From an uncultured Candidatus Binatia bacterium (GTDB lineage: Bacteria; Desulfobacterota; Binatia; Bin18), in NCBI GenBank assembly GCA_958296235.1, contig OY282457.1, positions 1,364,501 through 1,428,500 on the forward strand: 64,000 nt of DNA, read 5' to 3'. A model generated the notes under the pieces. It was not told where the DNA came from. It saw only the letters and a program-made list of their open reading frames with translations, and searched no databases. A program made the translations under genes and the position numbers. Below are positions 17,917 through 24,701 of the stretch, one piece after another. Position 1 is the first letter of the stretch. The number at the start of each line of letters is the position of its first letter.

Positions 17917-18873
17917 ATGCCACTGGAAAGTTTGCTGACCCTGGTGGAAAAGCTCCGCGAGCGGATTGACAATTATGGTGACGCGCTTCGTCAGAGCGAG
18001 GCGTTGACCCGCTACACACTGATTGATCCCCTATTGCGGGAGCTGGGTTGGGACACTGAAAACCCCACCTTGGTAATACCTGAGTACAAAGGGGTCGGCG
18101 GGTCGGCAGATTACGCCCTGTTCAGTGGGGATAAACTTCTCATGATAGTGGAGGCTAAGAAACTGGATACATCTTTGAGAGATGAAAAGGTGCTCACTCA
18201 AGGGCTTACTTACTGCCAGAAGCAAGGGACTCGCTATCTCTCGGTCACTGATGGTAGACGCTGGGAAATCTATGAAACCCACAAACTTGCCAGCATAGAC
18301 GAGAAGCGAATAGTCGAGTTCGACTTGAAGAGCCAGTCGGCTACCGAGGCGTGCCTGAAAGCGTTGACGTTGTGGGGGCTCAGAGCGTCAGGTCACGTTG
18401 CTGCTGGACAAACTCCATTTGTTGGACCGACTCACAATAAACTTGACTCGCCGGAACCTCCAACTCCTCGGCCGATGCCTCCAAGCCCGGATGGGCAGAA
18501 ATGGCAGCCACTATCGGAGTTGAATCAACGACCAAATTCTTCTCCTCCGGTAGCAATTCAGTTTTCCGACAATTCGGCTGTCTCAATTACATCGTGGGCA
18601 TCGATATTAGTCGAAGTTGCGAAGTGGCTCGAAAAAAAGAAGCTGCTCACAGAAGACCACTGCCCTATTAAGGTTCCGGGGGAGAAGTGGAGAACAACGG
18701 AATACATAGCAAATACCGAAGCTGTTCATTCGAACGGAAGGTCATTTAGGAATTTCACCCAAGTGGGATCATTCTATATTGTGAATAAAAGTAGCAGAGC
18801 CGTTGCCTGTGCCATTCGAATCATTGAGCGCGTAGGCCAAGACCCGGCGCAATTCAAAGTCCGATTTGCCTGA
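17917..18873 (+). CDS. HsdR-N-type nuclease-domain protein, stand-alone
   Basis: The 318-residue protein has an N-terminal type I restriction subunit R-like domain (residues 1-150). YTLIDPLLRELGWD is followed by GSADYALF and IVEAKKLD, the Asp...Glu-x-Lys core of a PD-(D/E)XK nuclease, then QGLTYCQKQGTRYLSVTDG. A proline-rich linker (180-215) leads to a C-terminal domain of unknown type with SFRNFTQVGSFYIVNK. No helicase motor, methylase or specificity gene is nearby, so it is not a complete restriction system. Such solo genes occur in accessory regions, and here hicBA follows. AAAGGAGG 7 nt upstream supports the start. Confidence 0.8.
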   Translation: MPLESLLTLVEKLRERIDNYGDALRQSEALTRYTLIDPLLRELGWDTENPTLVIPEYKGVGGSADYALFSGDKLLMIVEAKKLDTSLRDEKVLTQGLTYCQKQGTRYLSVTDGRRWEIYETHKLASIDEKRIVEFDLKSQSATEACLKALTLWGLRASGHVAAGQTPFVGPTHNKLDSPEPPTPRPMPPSPDGQKWQPLSELNQRPNSSPPVAIQFSDNSAVSITSWASILVEVAKWLEKKKLLTEDHCPIKVPGEKWRTTEYIANTEAVHSNGRSFRNFTQVGSFYIVNKSSRAVACAIRIIERVGQDPAQFKVRFA

Positions 18874-19001
18874 TAGAATCACGCTCATCGCTCCGGTTAT
18901 CCTGCGAGAGATTTCTTGACATGCTCAACCCCTTACAATAGTGGAATACTTGCTCTACTCCTGTAAATTTCCGGCATATGGAGTACAGATGAGGAGGCTA
19001 C

Positions 19002-19328
19002 ATGAATGAAAATCGCATACGATCGGTGTTGAGCGTATCGTGCCATGTTCAACCGGATGAAGTGGGCTATATCTCGCATTGCCCGGCCTTGGATGTCCTC
19101 AGTCAAGGGGAAACCAAGGAAGAGGCGCTAGATAATCTTGCTGAGGCGCTTCAGTTGTTTGTTGAGTCCTGCCATGCGCGTGGCACGCTAGATACGGTTC
19201 TCAAAGAACGAGGGTTTCAGGTCGATACCGCCCCGCCCTCTATTGAACAAATACCCTCCGTGGGGCGTCGTTCCTCCTCCGCGTCCCGGATTGATGTGCA
19301 GATTCCCCTTATGGTTCAACATGCCTAA
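19002..19328 (+). CDS. hicB: HicB-type antitoxin
   Basis: A 108-residue HicB-like antitoxin with a partial RNase H-fold core: GYISHCPALDVLSQGETKEEALDNLAEALQLF is the signature. The C-terminal extension (SVGRRSSSASRIDVQIPLM) is short and has no obvious HTH or ribbon-helix-helix, so DNA binding must lie in the core or a partner. GAGGAGG 8 nt upstream supports the ATG. Its stop overlaps the hicA start by 8 nt. The order is antitoxin first, the reverse of E. coli hicAB. Confidence 0.88.
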   Translation: MNENRIRSVLSVSCHVQPDEVGYISHCPALDVLSQGETKEEALDNLAEALQLFVESCHARGTLDTVLKERGFQVDTAPPSIEQIPSVGRRSSSASRIDVQIPLMVQHA

Positions 19329-19554
19329 TCGGATTGCGCCAACGGATTGGCGCACCCTTGTTCGCATTTTCGAGGCGGATGGATTTGAGATAGATCGTCA
19401 AGCTGGCTCACATATCATCATGGTGAAGGCCAATGTAGACCGACCGGTTGTTATCCCCCGGTACAAAACGGTCGGAGTCCATATCATTCAGGCAAATCTC
19501 CGAACAGCCAGAATGTCACGGGATAGATATTTCGAGTTGCTGACGGGACAGTAG
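19321..19554 (+). CDS. hicA: HicA-type mRNA interferase toxin
   Basis: The 77-residue double-stranded-RNA-binding-fold toxin. The catalytic histidine lies in FEIDRQAGSHIIMVK and the core continues with RPVVIPRYKTVGVHIIQANLRTARMS. HicA cleaves mRNA until bound by HicB. The ATG at 19321 lies inside the last codons of hicB, so the pair is translationally coupled. A much longer upstream in-frame ATG at 19243 would run antisense to nothing and lacks family support, so the shorter start is preferred. Confidence 0.88.
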   Translation: MPNRIAPTDWRTLVRIFEADGFEIDRQAGSHIIMVKANVDRPVVIPRYKTVGVHIIQANLRTARMSRDRYFELLTGQ

Positions 19555-19600
19555 CCGGGTCGTCAGAGCAGGCGACGAGGATTGCGAGCCTGGCAGGTCC

Positions 19601-19951
19601 TTACCCAATCTCAACGTCTTCGACAATAAACATGCGCGAGTTGGCGAAGTCCACAAATTTCGCCTCATCCGGGCGGATAATTTCGAGATAGCGGGGATGG
19701 GTAAACGCCTTGCCAATATCCTCCACGCTGTCAAACCACAGTTCAGCAATGCCATCGAAAGGCTCATAATCTGACGGCGGGAAGCCCGGCACGGGAGCGC
19801 TGAGCGTATGACCCTGGACATATTTTCGGACGTATTGCCAGAACTCCGGCACGCTTCTGACCAGCGGGCCGTGATTGTTTTTCCAGTAGTCCTGAAACTC
19901 GGCCACGCTCATCCCGGCCTTGCGACGCGCGCACCCAATAAATTTGACCAT
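19601..19951 (-). CDS. EthD-domain protein
   Basis: The 116-residue ferredoxin-like dimeric alpha/beta-barrel protein of the EthD family. The signature is MSVAEFQDYWKNNHGPLV near residue 14, with a final FVDFANSRMFIVEDVEI strand. EthD proteins accompany ether- and polyketide-degrading enzymes, and some act as cyclases. GGAGGGAG 6 nt upstream of the ATG is a strong ribosome site. The gene reads away from the first copy of the 52-bp repeat. Before the island inserted, it was probably divergent from the alpha/beta hydrolase now at 23161. Confidence 0.87.
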   Translation of the reverse strand: MVKFIGCARRKAGMSVAEFQDYWKNNHGPLVRSVPEFWQYVRKYVQGHTLSAPVPGFPPSDYEPFDGIAELWFDSVEDIGKAFTHPRYLEIIRPDEAKFVDFANSRMFIVEDVEIG

Positions 19952-19979
19952 ACGTTACTCCCTCCATCAAAAGTCAGGC

Positions 19980-20031
19980 AAAAAGAATCGTTGGCATGGT
20001 CGGGCAAATCCGTGTACGAGTCAAGCTGTGA
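19980..20031 (+). repeat. 52-bp direct repeat, left copy (flanks YcjX/DUF697 island)
   Basis: Identical over 52 bp to 23093-23144. The core is aaaaagaatcgttggcatgg through to caagctgtga. Weaker similarity continues past the repeat into a purine-rich ribosome-binding-like stretch. In the right copy that stretch precedes a real start codon; here no start codon follows. A target or leader duplication caused by insertion of the 3.06-kb island is the simplest reading. Confidence 0.9.
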
Positions 20032-20150
20032 TCTCTGAAGGGAGACAAGGGGAAACGTTCACGACTCGACTAGCAGGACCTAGTGTGAATCGCTCTAGGC
20101 TGATACGCAGCTGAAAAATAAGCATCTTCGTATGGACATTTCGCAACAGA

Positions 20151-20237
20151 TCTCGTCTATGGTGTCTTAGTTTAGGCTGTAAGTCTTTGTTTTTACAGGC
20201 ATAATTTTCAGAGAAGACACTACCGTCTCGTCTATGG
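20151..20237 (+). repeat. 12-bp direct repeat pair in the leader of the YcjX gene
   Basis: TCTCGTCTATGG occurs at 20151-20162 and again at 20226-20237, where it contains the YcjX start codon. The first copy would give only ATG-GTG-TCT-stop. Between them lies a 6-bp stem ctgtaa/ttacag. The rest of the 200-bp spacer 20032-20233 shows no gene and no clear promoter hexamers. Confidence 0.6.
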
Positions 20238-21583
20238 AATTGAATATGAAAAGAAGAAAAATCGCCATTACCGGCATAGCCTCCGGCGGCAAGACCGTGT
20301 TCCTGACGACGCTGTTATGGCACCTAAAGGAATTCAAAGACTCGAAGTTCTATAAAGAAGTGAAGGAAGTGACAATCAGTGATTTTAGTAACGTTCCGTC
20401 GCACGGCAACAAGGAATTTCGATTCTACAAGCATCGAGACTCCTTGGCGAAGGGGCGCAAGTGGCCAGAGAAAACTAATGATATTCACCGGTTTCGTTGC
20501 GAGTTCAGTCGTGGCGATCGGAAGTTGTTTAAGAAGCAGCAACTGAACTTCCTCGACTTTCCCGGCGAGCGCATTGCCGATGCTGCGATTGCCGCCTGTG
20601 CCAGCTTTGATAATTGGTCCGACCACATGTTCGACTACTTCAACGATCGCGCAGACTACAGTGAAGCGGCCTGTCAGTTTCTGCGGGAGGTCGAGTCCAC
20701 GGACTTGAGTACGGATGAAGCTACGCGCGCTTATCGACGGGTGTTGGCGCGTTTCGTTTTAGATTACAAGCCGCTGATTTCACCATCCGTTTTTCTTTTG
20801 GATGAAGAGGGAGATAAAGCTACCTATCAATCTTTGGAAGACTTGGCGGAGGAACGAATATGTGGGTTGGATGAACAGAGTCAGTTTGCACCATTACCGG
20901 AATCGGTCCGCAAGGCTAATAAGAAGTTAGCCAAGGAGATGCGTCGCCACTACCAGCGTTACCGTAAGAAGTTGGTCATCCCGCTGTTCCGCGAAGTGGC
21001 GAATTCCGACAGCTTGATCGTGCTGGTGGACATACCCTCGCTGCTTGTCGGAGGTGTAGAGCGCTACAACGACAACCGACAAATCGTGCTGGACTTGGCT
21101 GAGGTTGTGGCCGGCACCGCCATCGGCGGGCGGCTTAAGCAGATGTTCGGGTTAGATTCACTACGGCGAGTTGCCTTCGTTGCAGCCAAAGCTGACCGAG
21201 TCGCGTCGAACGACTTGAAGAATGGTCGCTTACGTTCCCTACTGAAGCAAATGACCGAACGAGCGGAGGATCGGTTACCAAGAAAGGTGGAGAGCGACTG
21301 GTTTATTTGCAGCGCCTGCCACTCGACTAGACCCGGCAATGCGGAGGATACGTTGATTGGCGCGCCGCTGTCGGATAATCCCGACCGGCTGGAAAAGGAG
21401 TTTCCGGTTTCGCCGCTACCGGAGTCTTGGCCGGGCGATTGGGGGTTTCAGGATTACCAGTTCCCCGAGGTCCATCCTAAGACGGCGCGGAATCTTCAAC
21501 AACCTCCAGAACACAGGGGACTCGACAAAGTGTTTGACTTCGTCGCGCTTCGCTGGAGGAAGGGCTATGGGTATCAAACTTGA
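20234..21583 (+). CDS. YcjX-like P-loop GTPase (DUF463)
   Basis: The 449-residue protein fits the YcjX family of stress-associated GTPases. Walker A is GIASGGKTVFLTTLL (residues 14-28), a switch region reads LNFLDFPGERI, and the second acidic strand is SDSLIVLVDIPSLLVGGV. Internal segments with many charged helices match the family's insertion domains. In enterobacteria YcjX pairs with the membrane protein YcjF, and here a DUF697 gene follows with a 17-nt overlap. No Shine-Dalgarno precedes the ATG at 20234; an internal ATG at 20246 is equally plausible. Base composition is lower in GC than its neighbours. With the direct repeats, this suggests horizontal acquisition. Confidence 0.85.
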   Translation: MELNMKRRKIAITGIASGGKTVFLTTLLWHLKEFKDSKFYKEVKEVTISDFSNVPSHGNKEFRFYKHRDSLAKGRKWPEKTNDIHRFRCEFSRGDRKLFKKQQLNFLDFPGERIADAAIAACASFDNWSDHMFDYFNDRADYSEAACQFLREVESTDLSTDEATRAYRRVLARFVLDYKPLISPSVFLLDEEGDKATYQSLEDLAEERICGLDEQSQFAPLPESVRKANKKLAKEMRRHYQRYRKKLVIPLFREVANSDSLIVLVDIPSLLVGGVERYNDNRQIVLDLAEVVAGTAIGGRLKQMFGLDSLRRVAFVAAKADRVASNDLKNGRLRSLLKQMTERAEDRLPRKVESDWFICSACHSTRPGNAEDTLIGAPLSDNPDRLEKEFPVSPLPESWPGDWGFQDYQFPEVHPKTARNLQQPPEHRGLDKVFDFVALRWRKGYGYQT

Positions 21584-22694
21584 CAACAAATCGGAAAAGC
21601 CGCCACGCGAGGGTGATGATGGGCTTGGCATTCCTCAATCTCGTGTAGAAGGCGCACGGGCGCTCACCTCTAAAGAGATCAAAGAGTACGAACACCGACA
21701 AGACGAAGAACTTCGACGCGAGTTCGAGAGGAAGCTAGAAGAGCTTGGAGCCGCTGGCACGTCGTTCAACATACCAACGGGTGTTCTGCGCGTTGTTACC
21801 TGGATTGGTTGGGGTGTGGCATCGGTGTTGGGGCTGTTCCTTGTTGCTCAGGGGGCGGCGTTGGTTGACGACATCCGAGTGTTGCCGACCCCGTTCAACT
21901 GGATCGCAGGTGTAAGCGCCTCGGCTTTCGCTACAATTCTGATGGTGTTGATCCTGAAGCTGGGGATAATGCTGGCTCGTCTGCACCGTAGTCCTACAGT
22001 CCCCCTGCGGTCATTAGCTGCCTTGCAACAGCGTGAACGATGGCGGCACTTGGTCAAGCAGCATACCGAACGTGCAAAAGGTGAACTGCAAGACTATCTG
22101 AAAGGATATGAACTTGGCGAGGATGCGCGAAAACGACTGCGAGCCTTCGGAGTCAGCGAAGACCAATACAACAAGCTCGTAGAGGCGCATGAGTTCCTGC
22201 TCGGAGATGAGCCGCTGTCCCCGGACGAATGGCTTAAAACGTTCTCTCTCAGGTTTCAGTCAATTCTGGATGCAGCAGCAGAACGCCGCGCCAAGAGCTA
22301 TGCCACGAAAGTCGGGATCGCCACCGCCGCTACACCGGTGGCGGTGATTGATCAGCTCATCGTGTTGTACTCGTGCGTAGCCTTGACCAAGGAATTGATG
22401 ACCATTTACGGGCTGCGGCCTGCATTCGGTCAGACGGCGACGCTCTTGGCGCGTTCCATCGTGGCCACGTACCTGAGCGGTTTGGCGCAAGAACTATCAG
22501 AGGGTGGTGTGGATACCGTTTGGGATGTGGTTGCCCAATATCAAGGGGAACTGTCGACAGGCCCATTGGTGCAGGAAATTACCGCTAAGATGGGTATCGC
22601 TAAGGTGGCAGAGGGGAGATTTAATTACGCCCTCATCCGGCGGTTGGGGAAACGCACCGTTTTCCTGCTTCAGCCGGTGCGACCGGAGGGATGA
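21567..22694 (+). CDS. YcjF-like DUF697 membrane protein
   Basis: The 375-residue protein has an acidic/basic coiled N-terminus (1-65), two adjacent membrane helices (about 72-95 and 108-135), a helical cytoplasmic section, then the DUF697 core ATKVGIATAATPVAVIDQLI and LARSIVATYLSGLAQE. This is the architecture of YcjF, the partner of YcjX. The ATG at 21567 is chosen for GGAGGAAGG 4-12 nt upstream; it overlaps the end of the GTPase gene by 17 nt. The two products should form a GTPase/membrane-protein pair. Function is unknown even in model organisms, where it tracks envelope or phage-shock stress. Confidence 0.82.
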   Translation: MGIKLDNKSEKPPREGDDGLGIPQSRVEGARALTSKEIKEYEHRQDEELRREFERKLEELGAAGTSFNIPTGVLRVVTWIGWGVASVLGLFLVAQGAALVDDIRVLPTPFNWIAGVSASAFATILMVLILKLGIMLARLHRSPTVPLRSLAALQQRERWRHLVKQHTERAKGELQDYLKGYELGEDARKRLRAFGVSEDQYNKLVEAHEFLLGDEPLSPDEWLKTFSLRFQSILDAAAERRAKSYATKVGIATAATPVAVIDQLIVLYSCVALTKELMTIYGLRPAFGQTATLLARSIVATYLSGLAQELSEGGVDTVWDVVAQYQGELSTGPLVQEITAKMGIAKVAEGRFNYALIRRLGKRTVFLLQPVRPEG

Positions 22695-22767
22695 CACGGA
22701 TACCCTTCCTGCCTCGTCCATCTTTTTTTGCAGGGTTTGGTCCTACGAGACTACGCCACCTTTCCCC

Positions 22768-23080
22768 CTAATGATTCGTCCGCATGTAACAGACAATTTC
22801 CATATCACCTTGCGGTCAACTTCGTTGAGACAGGCAATCTCGTTCATTAACGGCAACTCGGCCATCGATACGACTTCCCGCCGAGCCTCTTCATCGTAGC
22901 GCCACCCACCAACCATCGCCCCAGGCCGTCAACTGGGCTGTCAGCCCAATGCGTTTCGATGGGGCCGTGGGAGTGCATAGCATTGGCAACCGCCTTCAAA
23001 CCGAAACCCAGAACGTCCCGCGCGGCTACGGGCTCTTCACGTATCACTTTCTGCAGGAATGAGAATTTGTCTTTCTTAGA
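22768..23080 (-). pseudogene. Decayed C-terminal fragment of a RecB-like/RNase H-fold (YprB-type) nuclease
   Basis: Reading the minus strand, DVLGFGLKAVANAMHSHGPI and WADSPVDGLG continue only after a one-base frameshift as AMVGGWRYDEEARREVVSMA, NEIACLNEVDRKVIW, then after a second shift as IVCYMRTNH and stop (TAG at 22768). This order is the C-terminal end of RNase_H_2 domains found in TM0106-like RecB-family nucleases, where NEVDCK-type motifs carry a metal-binding aspartate. Both shifts look like loss of a G. The fragment has no start and stops about 10 bp short of the right-hand 52-bp repeat, so it is debris carried in or created with the island. Confidence 0.65.
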
Positions 23081-23092
23081 ATCAGGTATTCA

Positions 23093-23144
23093 AAAAAGAA
23101 TCGTTGGCATGGTCGGGCAAATCCGTGTACGAGTCAAGCTGTGA
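23093..23144 (+). repeat. 52-bp direct repeat, right copy
   Basis: Identical to 19980-20031. This copy directly precedes the ribosome site and ATG (23161) of the alpha/beta hydrolase, so it is probably the original leader and the left copy the duplicate. A shorter related motif appears at 24589-24610. Confidence 0.9.
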
Positions 23145-23160
23145 CCCCGAAGGAGGACGT

Positions 23161-23982
23161 ATGCCCTACGCAAACGAGAGCGGAGTCAAGCTGTGGTACG
23201 ACCTGAATGGAACCGGCGAGCCGCTGGTTGTCACCGGAGGATTCGGTCTGTTACACGACCAGTTCGCTTATATCCGTGACCGGCTCACCCCCCACCTCCA
23301 AGTGATCGATTGGCATTACCGGGGCGCTGGCTTGTCGGACCGCGCCTGGCCCGGCGGCTATCCCTTTGATCGATGGGTCGATGATTTGAGAGTGATTCTT
23401 GATCAGGCGGGTCTCGCCACGGTCCATCTGTGGGGCACCTCGACCGGCGCACCGCTGAATGTCAGGTTTGCCGCCAGGCATCCCGAGCGGGTCAAAAGCC
23501 TCATCACCTATCCTGGCGTTTCCTTTAGCCCCGAGAGCCGCCGCATGTTTCAGGTCTTTCGAGATGTAACCGAAACGTTCGGCTACGAGGCGCTGGGACG
23601 TCTGACCCAATGGATAGGCAGCGCCGAGCACAATGTCTTCGGCGACAGAGCCAATGAGATCGCTCTTTTTGAAATCGAGTCTTTCAAGCGCAACTTCTCT
23701 ATCCCGTCTTTAGCCAAGACGCTGGAAACTTTTGCCCACTGTGATCTGTCTGCCGATGTCGCCAAGCTCACCATGCCGGTCCTGGTATTAATGGGGAACT
23801 CTGGCCACCTGGGAGCGGCCACGCCGGGGCAAACCGCGGCAATCGAGGCTTTTACCACCCTGTGCCCCCATGCCGAGGTAAAACTCGTTGAGAACGGCGG
23901 TGGGACCTATCACATGATCGAGCAGCCCGAACAGACGGCTGCCGTTGTTATTGATTTTGTGAACGCCCATGCCGGAGCCTGA
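23161..23982 (+). CDS. Alpha/beta hydrolase fold protein
   Basis: A 273-residue soluble alpha/beta hydrolase. It begins MPYANESGVKLWYDLNGTGE and has an oxyanion region VVTGGFGLLHDQF, a DWHYRGAGLSDR loop, nucleophile serine in LWGTSTGAPLNV (around residue 97) and the base histidine in GGGTYHMIEQPE (around 260). An aspartate for the triad is likely in the MPVLVLMGNSGHLG region but is not certain. Esterase, lipase-like or lactonase activity is possible. GAAGGAGG 4 nt upstream of the ATG supports the start. It was probably the divergent partner of the EthD gene before the island split them. Confidence 0.87.
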   Translation: MPYANESGVKLWYDLNGTGEPLVVTGGFGLLHDQFAYIRDRLTPHLQVIDWHYRGAGLSDRAWPGGYPFDRWVDDLRVILDQAGLATVHLWGTSTGAPLNVRFAARHPERVKSLITYPGVSFSPESRRMFQVFRDVTETFGYEALGRLTQWIGSAEHNVFGDRANEIALFEIESFKRNFSIPSLAKTLETFAHCDLSADVAKLTMPVLVLMGNSGHLGAATPGQTAAIEAFTTLCPHAEVKLVENGGGTYHMIEQPEQTAAVVIDFVNAHAGA

Positions 23983-24042
23983 ACCAGGCCAAGAAGGAGG
24001 AGAGAGTTTGATTATGTGTTGCGTTTGTGTCACATGATACGC

Positions 24043-24303
24043 ATGAATAAATCAGCGGTCGTACACGCGCGTATAGAGCCCCAAATAAAGAAGCAAGCTG
24101 AGGGCGTTCTCCAGCAGCTTGGACTCAGCCCCACGGAAGCGATTCGGCTCTTCTACCGCCAGATTTGTCTGCGCGGTGGTCTCCCCTTTCCAGTCCTTAT
24201 CCCTAACAAATTGACGGCGAAGACGCTGAAGAAAAGCCAGCGGGGAGAGGACGTCGACACATTCAACTCACTGGAGGATATGCTTGAAAGCTGGGAGAAA
24301 TGA
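24043..24303 (+). CDS. RelB/DinJ family antitoxin
   Basis: The 86-residue antitoxin has a ribbon-helix-helix N-terminus (SAVVHARIEPQIKKQAEGVL), the DinJ motif LGLSPTEAIRLFYRQICLRGGLPF, and an acidic C-terminus that would wrap the toxin. Family length supports the ATG at 24043; in-frame starts also exist at 24034 and, as GTG, 24016. No Shine-Dalgarno is adjacent to 24043. The stop codon overlaps the toxin start in ATGA. The expected effect is repression of its own operon and neutralisation of YafQ. Confidence 0.88.
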   Translation: MNKSAVVHARIEPQIKKQAEGVLQQLGLSPTEAIRLFYRQICLRGGLPFPVLIPNKLTAKTLKKSQRGEDVDTFNSLEDMLESWEK

Positions 24304-24569
24304 AAAAGCTCTCCCAGACAAAACAATTCGTACGGGACGTCAAACGAATGCACAGACGCGGGAAAGATATTGATAAGCTCAAGGCCGTCGTGAGCCAGTT
24401 GGCACAGGGGAGGGCTCTTGCTGCAAAACACCGCGATCATGCACTGACAGGGATGTGGAAGCATTACCGCGACTGCCACATCGAGCCGGATTGGGTCTTG
24501 ATCTATTCAATGGACAGGAACAATTTTCGACTTGAGCGTACCGGCTCGCATAGCGACCTTTTCGAATAG
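24300..24569 (+). CDS. YafQ-type RelE-superfamily mRNA interferase
   Basis: The 89-residue toxin matches YafQ: KQFVRDVKRMHRRGKDIDKL at the start, LTGMWKHYRDCHIEPDWVLIY in the middle and ERTGSHSDLF at the end, with histidine and aspartate residues in the active-site positions. YafQ cleaves mRNA on the ribosome. The gene starts in the antitoxin's stop codon (ATGA). It lies as an insert between the alpha/beta hydrolase and the hydantoinase genes. Confidence 0.9.
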   Translation: MKKLSQTKQFVRDVKRMHRRGKDIDKLKAVVSQLAQGRALAAKHRDHALTGMWKHYRDCHIEPDWVLIYSMDRNNFRLERTGSHSDLFE

Positions 24570-24588
24570 CCGTGTCCAAGCGAGAGCA

Positions 24589-24610
24589 GGGAAATCCGTG
24601 TAGGAGTCAA
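24589..24610 (+). repeat. Third, shorter copy of the leader motif
   Basis: GGGAAATCCGTGTAGGAGTC and two more bases match the centre of the 52-bp repeat (23115-23137) with one base deletion and one substitution. It is followed 14 nt later by a purine-rich AAAGGAG. It lies 20 bp downstream of the yafQ stop and upstream of the hydantoinase. A tiny ORF of 11 codons starts at 24611. Confidence 0.55.
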
Positions 24611-24701
24611 CATGCAATCCCCAAAGGAGAACCCTGCCAAACCTTGACGGCAGGTCGAACGCTTTGCGATAAGAAGGTATCCAGTCCAAAGGAGGGGTCC
24701 T

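Noticed and set aside
18916..18950. TTGACA upstream of hicB as a -35 box
   Set aside because: No -10 hexamer at 16-18 bp; the best candidates are at 12 or 23 bp.
24611..24646. 11-codon upstream ORF before the hydantoinase gene (GGAG then ATG), a possible leader peptide
   Set aside because: Too short to be distinguished from chance, with no run of regulatory codons and no attenuator-like alternating hairpins.
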